Source of the DNA: Bacteroidales bacterium
GTDB taxonomy: Bacteria > Bacteroidota > Bacteroidia > Bacteroidales > UBA932
Direction of reading: 5' to 3'
NCBI GenBank assembly: GCA_028724885.1
Contig: JAQYTJ010000010.1
Span: 1 to 55,610, forward strand
DNA: 55,610 nucleotides
Shown here one piece after another: positions 27,488 through 36,126 of this stretch. How positions within the stretch are numbered: position 1 is the stretch's first letter; the number at the start of each line of letters is the position of its first letter. A program made the translations under genes and the position numbers. The notes below the pieces were generated by a model. It made no database searches. It was not told the DNA's origin and saw only the letters and a program-made list of their open reading frames with translations.

Positions 27488-28516
27488 CTATCTGGCGCGG
27501 GAGGCTGAGATGGCTCTGTGGAACTCCCTGGCGTTGGCATTGTGCTCGCTAAGGGTCTTGGCAAACTTGTGAGTGCCATCCAAGGCAGGGCTTGCGCAGA
27601 AATACAGATCTCCATGCAGATCTGGATTGAGGACGGCATTCAAGGCAGGTTTGTCGGGAACGCAGATAGGCCCAGGAGGCAGACCTTCATATTTGTAAGT
27701 ATTGTAGGGAGAATCTATTTCTATGTGTTTGAATAGTATTCGATTGATGCCGTAATCGAAGCAAAAAGCGACGGTAGGGTCGGCCTGGAGCTTCATTCCC
27801 GAATGAAGCCGGTTCAGGTAAACGCCTGCGATGGCGGAATATTCCGGCTCATAGTTCGACTCCCCTTTCACGATTGACGCCACTATTGAAACCTCCTCCT
27901 TAGTAAGCCCCTGAGCCTCAGCTTTCCGTAGGTTATCCTTTGTCCAGAAGGCATCGTAGGCATCTTTGAATTTACTGAATATGGTTTCGAGGGAGTCTGT
28001 CCAATATACTTCGTAGGTGGCTGGGATGATGAGCGAGAAAACATTTCGCGGAGTGAAACCATAATGCGACAAAAACACGCTGTCAGTCAATGCCTTATAG
28101 ACGGCAGCCGAGTCGAGCATCATCTGGTTCGATATTTTCTTCGCTATCTTTCCTTTCAGCCTCATGGTACCAGAAAGAACCAGATTCACCGGCGTCTGCC
28201 AGCCTGATTTCAGCATCCTCGCCACGTAAATGCTAGGCTTCCCTTTCTCAATCACATAATGACCTGGCTTCAATTCTTCATCCGCAAGATATTTATCGAA
28301 AACCCTTTCCAAGCTCTTCTTATTAATGACAATGCTATCGGGGATGCTTTCCAGAATCTGCCGTGGAGTTGTCTGGGGGTAGACGAAAATGTCCTTCGAA
28401 TACCTGAAATTCGGCTTCCTGTTATCAGCGTAAAAGCGCAAAGCCACTGCGCCAACTGCTATTGCAGCGGCAAATAACGCAATGAGGAGTGCCAGGAACC
28501 ACTTTTTCATATTCAT
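27488..28516 (-). CDS. mltG: Endolytic murein transglycosylase MltG
   Basis: 342 residues. One N-terminal membrane segment (about 4-27) anchors it in the inner membrane. The YceG domain follows with KKISNQMMLDS, the catalytic region IVASIVKGESNYEPEYSAIAGVYLNRL containing the active Glu in KGES, LQADPTVAFCFDYG, SPYNTYKYEGLPPGPICVPDKPALNAVLNP and the terminal YFCASPALDGTHKFAKTLSEHN. It cuts nascent glycan strands and sets their length. The start is MNMKK or MKK (28516 or 28510); the second ATG lies in GAATATG as in several neighbours. It follows the glucosaminidase gene by 9 bp, a sensible pairing in cell-wall remodelling. Confidence 0.93.
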   Translation of the reverse strand: MNMKKWFLALLIALFAAAIAVGAVALRFYADNRKPNFRYSKDIFVYPQTTPRQILESIPDSIVINKKSLERVFDKYLADEELKPGHYVIEKGKPSIYVARMLKSGWQTPVNLVLSGTMRLKGKIAKKISNQMMLDSAAVYKALTDSVFLSHYGFTPRNVFSLIIPATYEVYWTDSLETIFSKFKDAYDAFWTKDNLRKAEAQGLTKEEVSIVASIVKGESNYEPEYSAIAGVYLNRLHSGMKLQADPTVAFCFDYGINRILFKHIEIDSPYNTYKYEGLPPGPICVPDKPALNAVLNPDLHGDLYFCASPALDGTHKFAKTLSEHNANAREFHRAISASRAR

Positions 28517-28525
28517 GAATATCTT

Positions 28526-29671
28526 TTATTTTCTCCCGCGAAGCACAATCGTGTCCCCCTCGCGAGGCTGGTAATTTTCATCGAAGCTGTTCATCTTGCA
28601 GACGCTCGACATCTTCACGCCGAACCTCTGGCAGATGCCCCAGAGAGACTCCCCGTCAGAGCCCACGATGTATTTATCAAGCCCTTTCTCGGACCTATTC
28701 TTCTTTGCCTGCAAATAAACGATGGTACCAGGCTTCAGTTCCCGCTCGCCACTCAAGTCATTGAAGCGCAGTATTTCCCTGAGCGTCAAGTCATAAGACT
28801 TTGCTATGCTGGAATATGTCTCGCCGTCGATCGAAGTCACGAATGGCACTCCGTTCTTAGAATAGGCCTCTCGGTGCAGGGAGAATTGCACTTCTTCGTA
28901 CCTTCCGCTGGTAATTTTCTTTGGTTCCTCGATGGACAGAGGCGATGCTGGAAGATGACCGTAATCGATTTCTTCATTCTGGCTTGAATGCTTCTTGGAT
29001 CGTTTCGCGGCACGTCTTGCCGCCCTTGAAGATTTAGTGCTTGAGACTTTGCCTGAACTGCTCTTTGACGGCTTCACGGTACTGCCGGAACCCTTCACGT
29101 CCACAGATTCCTCGTAACTATTCGCCAATGCCTCCGCCTCCGCTGCCGTCAGGGTGTCATATTCATAAAGCTTGTACTTCTCAATGTATTTTATCAGCGA
29201 CTCGGCATAAGTAGGGGCGGTGGCATAGCCCGCTTTTTTCAGTCCATAAGCCCAGCCTTTGTAGTCGGTCGGCTTCAGGTCGAAAAGGAATTTATAGCGG
29301 TCTCGGTAACGCAGGAAATCAGAGTGATCTTGAAAAGACTCATCTGCGGAATCGTAAACCCTGAAGCACTCCCCTTTGGCATCATCGTCCACCTTCATGG
29401 TTTTCCCCTTCCAGTCATTGTGGCACTTGATTCCGAAATGGTTGTTTCCCTCGGCAGCTAAAGCAGACTGCCCCCAGCGAGATTCCAGAAGCCCCTGCGC
29501 AAGCGTGATGCTAGCCGGCACCCCGCTGCGGTACATTTCCTTCACGGCGGTAGGAGCCCATTTCTTGATATATTGTTCTTGAGGGGTCTGCGCCATCGCC
29601 TTGCCGCCTGACACTGAAAGCAGAATGGCGCTCAATAACACTCCCCAAACCATAGAAATCAACCTTTTCAT
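28526..29671 (-). CDS. Exported glucosaminidase with two LysM repeats
   Basis: 381 residues. A signal peptide (about 1-27, ending GGKAMA) is followed by a mannosyl-glycoprotein endo-beta-N-acetylglucosaminidase domain (about 33-170): SITLAQGLLESRWGQSALAAEGNNHFGIKCH carries the catalytic Glu. A Ser/Lys/Arg-rich linker (about 195-235) leads to two LysM peptidoglycan-binding motifs at about 285-320 (SIDGETYSSIAKSYDLTLREILRFN) and 338-378. It hydrolyses peptidoglycan in the periplasm. It precedes mltG by 9 bp on the same strand. Confidence 0.9.
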   Translation of the reverse strand: MKRLISMVWGVLLSAILLSVSGGKAMAQTPQEQYIKKWAPTAVKEMYRSGVPASITLAQGLLESRWGQSALAAEGNNHFGIKCHNDWKGKTMKVDDDAKGECFRVYDSADESFQDHSDFLRYRDRYKFLFDLKPTDYKGWAYGLKKAGYATAPTYAESLIKYIEKYKLYEYDTLTAAEAEALANSYEESVDVKGSGSTVKPSKSSSGKVSSTKSSRAARRAAKRSKKHSSQNEEIDYGHLPASPLSIEEPKKITSGRYEEVQFSLHREAYSKNGVPFVTSIDGETYSSIAKSYDLTLREILRFNDLSGERELKPGTIVYLQAKKNRSEKGLDKYIVGSDGESLWGICQRFGVKMSSVCKMNSFDENYQPREGDTIVLRGRK

Positions 29672-29761
29672 AAATACAGCTATTTTAGCCTCGTAAATAT
29701 AAACAATATTTTGCTAATTGGAATCCAAGGCAAATATCTCACCCCGACGACCTCCCTGCGG

Positions 29762-31039
29762 CTAAAATTTCAATTCGCCTAGAACTGCGCTGGCCAGTGA
29801 CATGGCTTGGGCGTAGCTGACAGATACTCGATGGAGTCTTCTGCATTCGGTTTTCGAAATATTCAGCTTGAATGTGCCTGGAAGATCATGAGTAGCGTCA
29901 ATCAATTTGAACTCATTCACGTTCAGATCTTTACGGAAGCCATAGACAAAAACATTCCTGAATGGTTCAATCCGGCAGCCAGGTGACGTCGGCACATCCT
30001 GGGGCTGGCCGGCCAGCCGCAATGCTTCAGGAACGGAGTAGCCACCCTCGCCAGAGAGCACATTTCTGACCGTCTGGATAGATTCCCCGTGAGAGCGAGT
30101 CAGCATATTCCTATCAAAGGCCAAGATGAATGCTTTAGGCCGCTTCTCATTAATGATTTTGGCGACCTCGTAAAAATAAGTGCCCCTGCATCCCTCCAGA
30201 GACGGCCTCTTCCCAGCCAGCGGGAAAGCCTGGCAAGGCAAGGATGCGCAAAGCACGTCGAAATATTCAGGAATATATCGCCTTACTTCCTTGCTGAGCA
30301 CGGAATCGAAAGGCACTGCGCCGAAATTCTCGTAGTAAATTTTCTTGGCGACTGCATCAGGCTCGCTGGCAAAAACGCACTTCCCTCCAAGGCTGCAGAG
30401 AGCCAGCGAGAATGTTCCAATGCCTGTGAATATGTCAGCAAAAGTGAATTTCTGGCTTGATGAATATTTCTCGCCAGGCTCGGCGAGGATGCCGCTGAAG
30501 CTCATGGCAGCAAGCCTCTCGTTCTCCTTCGCCATCTCAGACACAGCCTTAATTCCAGCTATCACCTTGAGCGAGCTTCCAGTTTTGACCAGAGACAGCC
30601 CCTTACCAGAATTTCGGCAGCAGGAAATATATTCAAGAACCTCGTTCAGGCAGCGCTCCGTGTCATTCTTCAACTCAGATTCCCAGAACCTGAATACCTT
30701 CCATCCGCCTTTGCCCAGCTCCGAATTTATCTCCTTATCTCTCTTTATGTTCCTATCTATCTTTGGGTACCAGTAATCCCTGTTGCTCTTGATGTCTTTT
30801 TTACGTGTCTCCCAATTGCGACCATGCCAGAACTCCCCGTCACAGAAAATAGCTACACGGTACTTCCTGACCGTGAAATCTGGGGTGCCCTTGACCCCAT
30901 GGTCATTTTTGCGGTACCTCACCCCGGCATTCCATAACAGCTTGCCGAACAAGAGTTCCGGCCTAGTGCCACGACTCTTGTTCGCGACCATATTCTTGTG
31001 CCTCTGCCGTTCTGATAGCTTGTCCATTTTCACATCCAA
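29762..31039 (-). CDS. Vsr-type endonuclease fused to a degenerate cytosine-C5 methyltransferase
   Basis: 425 residues in two parts. Residues 10-140 are a very-short-patch-repair (Vsr) nuclease: SRGTRPELL (E28), KGTPDF (D54) and FCDGEFWHGRNW (H72) keep the catalytic acid and histidine positions, while the zinc-binding Cys and His residues of E. coli Vsr are replaced. Residues 198-425 resemble a DNA cytosine-C5 methyltransferase: motif I ADIFTGIGTFS and motif IV SLPCQAF (C269) are present. The catalytic ENV motif reads ILAFDRN, with Ala 307 where Glu belongs, the target-recognition part is very short and motif X is eroded. Methylation is therefore doubtful. It lies 36 bp after the GH13 gene on the same strand and has no restriction enzyme nearby. 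Confidence 0.8.
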   Translation of the reverse strand: MDVKMDKLSERQRHKNMVANKSRGTRPELLFGKLLWNAGVRYRKNDHGVKGTPDFTVRKYRVAIFCDGEFWHGRNWETRKKDIKSNRDYWYPKIDRNIKRDKEINSELGKGGWKVFRFWESELKNDTERCLNEVLEYISCCRNSGKGLSLVKTGSSLKVIAGIKAVSEMAKENERLAAMSFSGILAEPGEKYSSSQKFTFADIFTGIGTFSLALCSLGGKCVFASEPDAVAKKIYYENFGAVPFDSVLSKEVRRYIPEYFDVLCASLPCQAFPLAGKRPSLEGCRGTYFYEVAKIINEKRPKAFILAFDRNMLTRSHGESIQTVRNVLSGEGGYSVPEALRLAGQPQDVPTSPGCRIEPFRNVFVYGFRKDLNVNEFKLIDATHDLPGTFKLNISKTECRRLHRVSVSYAQAMSLASAVLGELKF

Positions 31040-31075
31040 CGAAGCTGTATTACGGAATATCTATGAAAATAGGAA

Positions 31076-32335
31076 TCATTCTGAGAACATGGACCCCTCC
31101 GTGGTGTTGGAGTACAGCGACCAGGACCAAGGACGGTTAAACTGTATGCTTACTGTCACTGTGTCAGCATCCAGCCAGCGGATATAGCTGAGCGAACTGT
31201 CGGTCTGTGATGTCACGGCAAAATTAGAATTGTCGCTGCGAAGGGCCTTATGGGCATGCTTGAATGATGACAAATCTATATAAAACTCGGTAGTGTCATT
31301 CTGTGGCAACATCGGCATGGGATCCTTTTCAAAAAACTCGAAGCGATGGTTGTAACCGACTTCCTGGCCTGTGTAGATGAGCGGCTGTGAATTTGGAAGC
31401 GTCCAGCAAAGCACTGTCATGGCCTTCCAAGCATCGCCAAGACGCTCGAATTCAGTCCCAGACCAAGAGTTCTCATCATGATTGGATGTGAAAGTGAGAC
31501 GGTAGGCTTTGGAAGGATATGTCTTTTTGTTCCATTTTATATATTCAAGGATATCATTGGTGCCTAGGCTGTCTTTAGCTACTTTGTTCAAAGTGTGCAG
31601 CAGCTTCCATGAATATGTCGCATCGAAACCTGCCTCATGCAGCCATTCATCCTCTCCCTCGGCCAAGAAATAAAGCCGACGTGTATAGGCTTCTCGGAAT
31701 TTGCCAATTACGTCGGACCAGAAATCTTGTGGCACTTGATGTGCTACATCGCAGCGGAAGCCGTCTATGCCTCTATCCAGCCAAAAACGCATGGACTTTT
31801 CCATCTCTGCCCGCATCTCCTTGCTTCCGTAATTCAGCTTCGCTATGTCGGTCCAATCATATTCCACGACGGTGTTCCCTAAGGAATCCCGCACGTACCA
31901 GTCCGCTGGTTTTTCGGTCACCCACTGATGGTCTGGAGACGTGTGATTCGCAACCCAGTCCAGAATCACCTTGAAACCCATGTCGTGGGCGGTTTTCAAG
32001 AAATGGTCAAAATCTTTGAGTGTGCCGAACTCAGGATTCACATCGCAGTAGTCTTTCACTGCATAATACGAACCCATAGCCCCCTTGCGGCCTTTCTCTC
32101 CAATCGGGTAGATCGGCATGAGCCATACTATGTCGGCTTGGACAGTCATAATCATCGGGAGCATTTCCTCAGCGGCACTTAGGGTTCCTTCTGCGGTTGA
32201 CTGACGCACGTTCAGTTCATAGATCACAGTGTTTTCAGTCCAGTCATCCCCCTTATTCTCAGCCTTATTGCATGAAACGAATGCGGACAATGCTGCCATT
32301 AATGTTATTCCCAAAAACGAAAGTTTCATATTCAT
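31076..32335 (-). CDS. GH13 alpha-amylase-family lipoprotein
   Basis: 419 residues, short for GH13, mostly the catalytic barrel. The signal peptide ends in the lipobox FVSCNKAENKGDDW, so it is membrane-anchored and the nearby acidic residues suit surface export. Catalytic positions are visible: FRCDVAHQV (nucleophile Asp), FLAEGED (acid/base Glu) and TSNHDENSW (stabilising Asp); VILDWVANHTSPDH is the first conserved region. It should cut alpha-1,4-glucans. It is the third gene after the kinase and regulator, 4 bp from the regulator, and so is likely auto-controlled with them. The start is MNMK or MK (32335 or 32329). Confidence 0.92.
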   Translation of the reverse strand: MNMKLSFLGITLMAALSAFVSCNKAENKGDDWTENTVIYELNVRQSTAEGTLSAAEEMLPMIMTVQADIVWLMPIYPIGEKGRKGAMGSYYAVKDYCDVNPEFGTLKDFDHFLKTAHDMGFKVILDWVANHTSPDHQWVTEKPADWYVRDSLGNTVVEYDWTDIAKLNYGSKEMRAEMEKSMRFWLDRGIDGFRCDVAHQVPQDFWSDVIGKFREAYTRRLYFLAEGEDEWLHEAGFDATYSWKLLHTLNKVAKDSLGTNDILEYIKWNKKTYPSKAYRLTFTSNHDENSWSGTEFERLGDAWKAMTVLCWTLPNSQPLIYTGQEVGYNHRFEFFEKDPMPMLPQNDTTEFYIDLSSFKHAHKALRSDNSNFAVTSQTDSSLSYIRWLDADTVTVSIQFNRPWSWSLYSNTTEGSMFSE

Positions 32336-32339
32336 GTCT

Positions 32340-33095
32340 TTATTCTTCCATCCATTTCAAAAAATCCTCAACCCTGGTGCGGCTTACCTCGATAGGGAAC
32401 TTAGGCGCAGGATAAACACTCAGCCTGAGACGGCTGCCAGACAGCTTGATTATGCCGCTAATCGCCTCTTTCGCAACGATGCAGTTCCTTGAAACCCTGA
32501 AGAATACATCAGGATTCAGGTTTTCAGAAATCTCGTCCAGCGAAGGATTGATGACATAACTCTCCCCTGCCTTATTCGTAAGCCAGGTGCCTTTATTGGC
32601 GGAGAAGAAATACGCTATTTCGGAAACCTTGACAGGGACAATTCTGCTGTTAGTCCTTATAAGGTAGCGCTCCTTGTACATCCTCGGCTCTCGGGAAGGG
32701 TTCCCTGCCACAGAACCAAGGCCGAGCGTTCCTGCTGAAAGCCTCTCCCTGCACCTGGAAACGGCTCTCTCCAGCAAATTGAGATCCACGGGCTTAAGCA
32801 GATAATCTATAGAATTCACCTCGAAAGCTTTTACGGCATAACTGTCGTAAGCCGTGGTCATTATCACCTGAGCGCTGATGGTCACGGCGTTGAAAATCTC
32901 GAAACATCCTCCGTCCGAAAGCTCAACGTCCATGAATATGACATCACAGCCATCAGGATTCCGTTTCAGCCATGCTATGGAACCTGCCACTGAATCTTCC
33001 TGTCCGACAATCTCTATGTCCTTGAAATTATCGTTCAACAATTTCACCAGTTTCCTCCTAGCCAGAGGCTCATCTTCTATGATAAGTGTTCTCAT
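32340..33095 (-). CDS. LytTR-family response regulator
   Basis: 251 residues. The receiver domain (about 1-120) has RTLIIEDEPLARRKL, the phosphoacceptor Asp in VIFMDVELSDGG and the conserved Lys in YLLKPVDL. The LytTR DNA-binding domain (about 145-248) includes RYLIRTNSRIVPVKVSEIAYFFSANKGTWL and FFRVSRNCIVAKEAI. LytTR proteins bind short direct repeats about two helical turns apart, and such a repeat lies at 34583-34613. Its gene follows the kinase by 2 bp and precedes the GH13 gene by 4 bp. It is the best candidate regulator of the adjacent starch genes. Confidence 0.93.
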   Translation of the reverse strand: MRTLIIEDEPLARRKLVKLLNDNFKDIEIVGQEDSVAGSIAWLKRNPDGCDVIFMDVELSDGGCFEIFNAVTISAQVIMTTAYDSYAVKAFEVNSIDYLLKPVDLNLLERAVSRCRERLSAGTLGLGSVAGNPSREPRMYKERYLIRTNSRIVPVKVSEIAYFFSANKGTWLTNKAGESYVINPSLDEISENLNPDVFFRVSRNCIVAKEAISGIIKLSGSRLRLSVYPAPKFPIEVSRTRVEDFLKWMEE

Positions 33096-33097
33096 TA

Positions 33098-34537
33098 TTA
33101 ATCAGTTTTAGCATCATCGCTTACTGGGATCCGCATCTGCTCGATCAGAGGCAGCACGACTACATATTCATTGTCAGTCTTTTCAATTTTAATATTTTTT
33201 CCGCAAGCATCCAAATATTGCTGACGGATATATTTCTGTCCGATGCCGGTCGACTGGACAATGGTGAACTTAGGGTTAAGGTTATTTCTCACCGTTACGG
33301 AACGTCCGTCCGATGAGATGGTTATTTTGAGAGGACGGCTTGACGAGACAGCATTGTGTTTCGTGGCATTCTCGACCAGCAGCTGCACGGAAGCCGGCAC
33401 TACGTACTTTTCCATAGCCTTGTCCGGAACATCTATATTCACGTCCAAGCCATCTTCAAACCTGATTTTCATCATCCCAACGTACATCTCGGTGTACTCA
33501 AGCTCGTCTTTTAACCGTACAAAGGTACTGGAGTCATTATTCATCATGTACCTGTACATTCCTGACAGCCTGTGGATATAGGCACTCGCATCTTCGTCCC
33601 TGCCATCGCAGACCAAGGCATCCAGCACGTTAAGCGAATTGAACAGGAAATGGGGATTGATCTGCTGCTTAAGCTTAATATATTGGAACTGAGCCATATT
33701 AGCCTTATTCCTTTCGTTCTCCATCGAACGCCTGGCGCTCACGATGTACCCGACCACGAAAACAATCAGGTTTATGCAGACATTCACGATCAACGATATG
33801 AACATCAGCTCCTCAAAATACCTTGGCTCCAGCGGAAGATTGAAATGCATCGGCAAGTCCAATTCTACTATGAGGGCGGAAATGGCTGATGTGGCCATGA
33901 ATGCCAGCCCGACGAAAAACCACCGGAGCAAAATGTTCCAGCCAGATAGGAACTTCCTGTAAACATATTGCGTGAATATGCTCAATGCTATCAGCAGGAT
34001 GAGCACTATGGAATTATCGAAGAAGTCCGATATGACATCCTTCACGTCGTGTTCGCGGAACAGATCCGTCGAGAATGCCGCAGTAATGACGGATCTTAAT
34101 ATGAAGATTACGACGACGGCCATGATCATCCATTTCAGGGAAGCATCGGAATATGACGGATCCTCCTCCGACTCCTGGACTCTGCTGAATCGTCGTATGA
34201 AAGCATACAAGGTCCATCCAAGCAATTCCGTAGTGATCAAGGTAGACACTGCCGGATTCAGCATACCGTTGAAACCCAACGCATTCCTGAAAATCATCTG
34301 AAGTCCTGCTCCGATAGCGTAACCTATTATATTCACCAATATGATGAAGACTGCTGAGAGTTCTATGCTCTGGCGCTCCCTAAGGCATATCAATAAAGTC
34401 ATCACCATGGTGAGCAGGGTCAGCATCATGGTGTCGGATATCCTCATGGCATGGCATAAAAGCGTCGTCAGGCAGTGCAAGACGGCGAATCCGTTGATGA
34501 TCCAGGCTATGCTGGTTATTTTATGTTCCGCAGACAT
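33098..34537 (-). CDS. LytS/YehU-type sensor histidine kinase
   Basis: 479 residues from MSAEHKITS. A longer frame begins at 34585, but a TATATTTG promoter box at 34547-34554 lies inside that extension, so the inner ATG is chosen. About seven or eight hydrophobic segments fill residues 8-290 (two groups, with a periplasmic or linker part between). The His_kinase domain has the H-box QINPHFLFNSLNVLDALV; the ATP-binding part has VPASVQLLVENATKHN and STGIGQKYIRQQY. No extracellular sugar-binding domain is visible, so it may sense its ligand inside the membrane or through a partner. It is co-transcribed with the LytTR regulator. Confidence 0.9.
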   Translation of the reverse strand: MSAEHKITSIAWIINGFAVLHCLTTLLCHAMRISDTMMLTLLTMVMTLLICLRERQSIELSAVFIILVNIIGYAIGAGLQMIFRNALGFNGMLNPAVSTLITTELLGWTLYAFIRRFSRVQESEEDPSYSDASLKWMIMAVVVIFILRSVITAAFSTDLFREHDVKDVISDFFDNSIVLILLIALSIFTQYVYRKFLSGWNILLRWFFVGLAFMATSAISALIVELDLPMHFNLPLEPRYFEELMFISLIVNVCINLIVFVVGYIVSARRSMENERNKANMAQFQYIKLKQQINPHFLFNSLNVLDALVCDGRDEDASAYIHRLSGMYRYMMNNDSSTFVRLKDELEYTEMYVGMMKIRFEDGLDVNIDVPDKAMEKYVVPASVQLLVENATKHNAVSSSRPLKITISSDGRSVTVRNNLNPKFTIVQSTGIGQKYIRQQYLDACGKNIKIEKTDNEYVVVLPLIEQMRIPVSDDAKTD

Positions 34538-34546
34538 ATCGCATTG

Positions 34547-34554
34547 CAAATATA
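34547..34554 (-). promoter_or_regulatory. -7 element TATATTTG of the kinase-regulator-amylase operon
   Basis: A perfect TAnnTTTG match on the minus strand, 9 nt before the ATG at 34537, with a weak TTTA 20 nt upstream. The leader would be only a few bases. Confidence 0.5.
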
Positions 34555-34582
34555 ACATTCTAAATAGTTTTAAGTAAAATTT

Positions 34583-34613
34583 CATTCATCCAGAATTTCG
34601 AACCATTCATCCA
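34583..34613. promoter_or_regulatory. Direct repeat CATTCATCCA with 21-bp period, candidate LytTR site
   Basis: CATTCATCCA occurs exactly twice, at 34583-34592 and 34604-34613, in the intergenic region between the kinase and MFS genes. The 21-bp period equals two helical turns, the arrangement bound by LytTR regulators. It lies between the two divergent -7 boxes, about 30 bp from the kinase box and 52 bp from the MFS box. Confidence 0.5.
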
Positions 34614-34664
34614 ATATTTTGCGACGGTCGGCGGAAAAGATGATTTTATTCAAAACTAATAAGA

Positions 34665-34672
34665 TATTTTTG
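34665..34672 (+). promoter_or_regulatory. -7 element TATTTTTG of the MFS-sus operon
   Basis: A TAnnTTTG match 38 bp before the MFS start codon. No good -33 TTTG is present at the normal spacing, which fits a promoter needing an activator. Confidence 0.5.
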
Positions 34673-34710
34673 AAACGATTTACAAACTGCAAATTAGTAG
34701 CATTGACACC

Positions 34711-36090
34711 ATGAATCGCAAACCTAAATTGAAATTCTGGCAGATCTGGAACTTGAGTTTCGGCTTCCTGGGCGTGCAGATTGGGTATTCTCTTCAGAAT
34801 TCCAACACCTCAGGAATGCTAAAATCTTTCGGCGCAGACATTTCCAGCCTAAGCTATTTCTGGCTCCTGGCACCGATTGCTGGCCTCATCGTCCAGCCGA
34901 TCATCGGCATGTTCTCCGATCAGACATGGACCAAGCTAGGAAGACGCAAGCCGTACATCCTCGCCGGAGCCATCATCTCCACTCTTGCGTTGTGCCTGAT
35001 GCCCAACTGCCCTAAGCTTCTCGCATTTGCCCCACTTGTGATGGGCGCCATAGTGTTCCTTTTCATGGACCTGTCCTTCAACATAACCATGCAGCCTTTC
35101 AGGGCGCTGGTTACCGACATGCTCGACGATTCACAGAAAACCGAAGGCTTCGTAGTCCAGACATTCCTCATAAACCTCGGCTCCATCATAGGAGCCCTGC
35201 TGCCACTCATCATGAGCAAATGCTTAGGAGTCTCCGATGCCGAGATTCCAGGGCAGGCAATGAAGCATATAGCATACTCTTACTATGCAGGAGCAGGCAT
35301 CCTGCTTCTTTCGGTGCTTGTCACCATATTCAAGGCAAAAGAATATCCTCCGAAGGAATTTAACGAATATAATGCAGTAGAAATCACTGAAGGAGAGGAA
35401 AAACCATCATTCTGGCATCTAGTGAAACATGCGCCTAAATCTTACTGGCAGCTTGGCATCACCCAGTTCTTCTCTTGGGCAGCGTTATTCCTTATGTGGA
35501 ATTATCTACAGCCGCTAGTCACAAAGGCCTACGTGGTGGACGGGATGGTAAATGTTGGTCAGGCTCAGACTTGGACAGGCGTGCTGAACGCCATCTATCC
35601 AGTGTCAGCCTGCGTGATCTCATTAGTTCTGACAGGCCTGGCCAATAAATTCGGGAACAAACCTACTTATGCGATATGTCTGTTTTCAGGCGCTTTAGGA
35701 TATGCACTGTTGGCACTTACTGGCTCTAAGACCCTCATGGCGGTTGCAATGTTGCTCATCGGCGTGGCTTGGGCTGGTATTCTCGCAATGCCATATTCAA
35801 TATTCTCTAGGACCATAGATGCTCGCAGCGCAGGTGCCTACATGGGAATATTCAATTTCACGGTTACCATTCCTCAGATCTGCATGGGGCTATGCGGAGG
35901 CCTGCTTGTCGCTCTGATCAAGAAAATTGCGTTCGGCGCTGGGTATTTCCAGTCCATCGCCGGCGACGCATCCGCCAAGGCATTGGCAGAGAGCAAGATA
36001 GCCGCAGGAATATTCCTGATTGCAGGCTTGTTCATGCTTCTGGCTTCAATCTCCGTTCACTTCGTAAGCGACAAGAAATACAATGACTAA
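34711..36090 (+). CDS. MFS sugar permease (SLC45/GPH-like, maltodextrin type)
   Basis: 459 residues with about twelve membrane segments. The opening KLKFWQIWNLSFGFLGVQIGYSLQNSNTSGMLKSFGAD and the DQTWTKLGRRKPYIL loop between segments 2 and 3 are typical of the sucrose/maltose branch of the major facilitator superfamily. It probably moves maltose or short maltodextrins across the inner membrane with protons. It is the first gene of the plus-strand sus operon, 36 bp before susC, so sugar uptake across both membranes is encoded together. Confidence 0.9.
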   Translation: MNRKPKLKFWQIWNLSFGFLGVQIGYSLQNSNTSGMLKSFGADISSLSYFWLLAPIAGLIVQPIIGMFSDQTWTKLGRRKPYILAGAIISTLALCLMPNCPKLLAFAPLVMGAIVFLFMDLSFNITMQPFRALVTDMLDDSQKTEGFVVQTFLINLGSIIGALLPLIMSKCLGVSDAEIPGQAMKHIAYSYYAGAGILLLSVLVTIFKAKEYPPKEFNEYNAVEITEGEEKPSFWHLVKHAPKSYWQLGITQFFSWAALFLMWNYLQPLVTKAYVVDGMVNVGQAQTWTGVLNAIYPVSACVISLVLTGLANKFGNKPTYAICLFSGALGYALLALTGSKTLMAVAMLLIGVAWAGILAMPYSIFSRTIDARSAGAYMGIFNFTVTIPQICMGLCGGLLVALIKKIAFGAGYFQSIAGDASAKALAESKIAAGIFLIAGLFMLLASISVHFVSDKKYND

Positions 36091-36126
36091 TCATATGTTA
36101 ATAATTAATAATTAATTCTTAATCTA

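Noticed and set aside
29762..31039. Complete restriction-modification system
   Set aside because: No restriction endonuclease or specificity gene is nearby and the methyltransferase half is degenerate.
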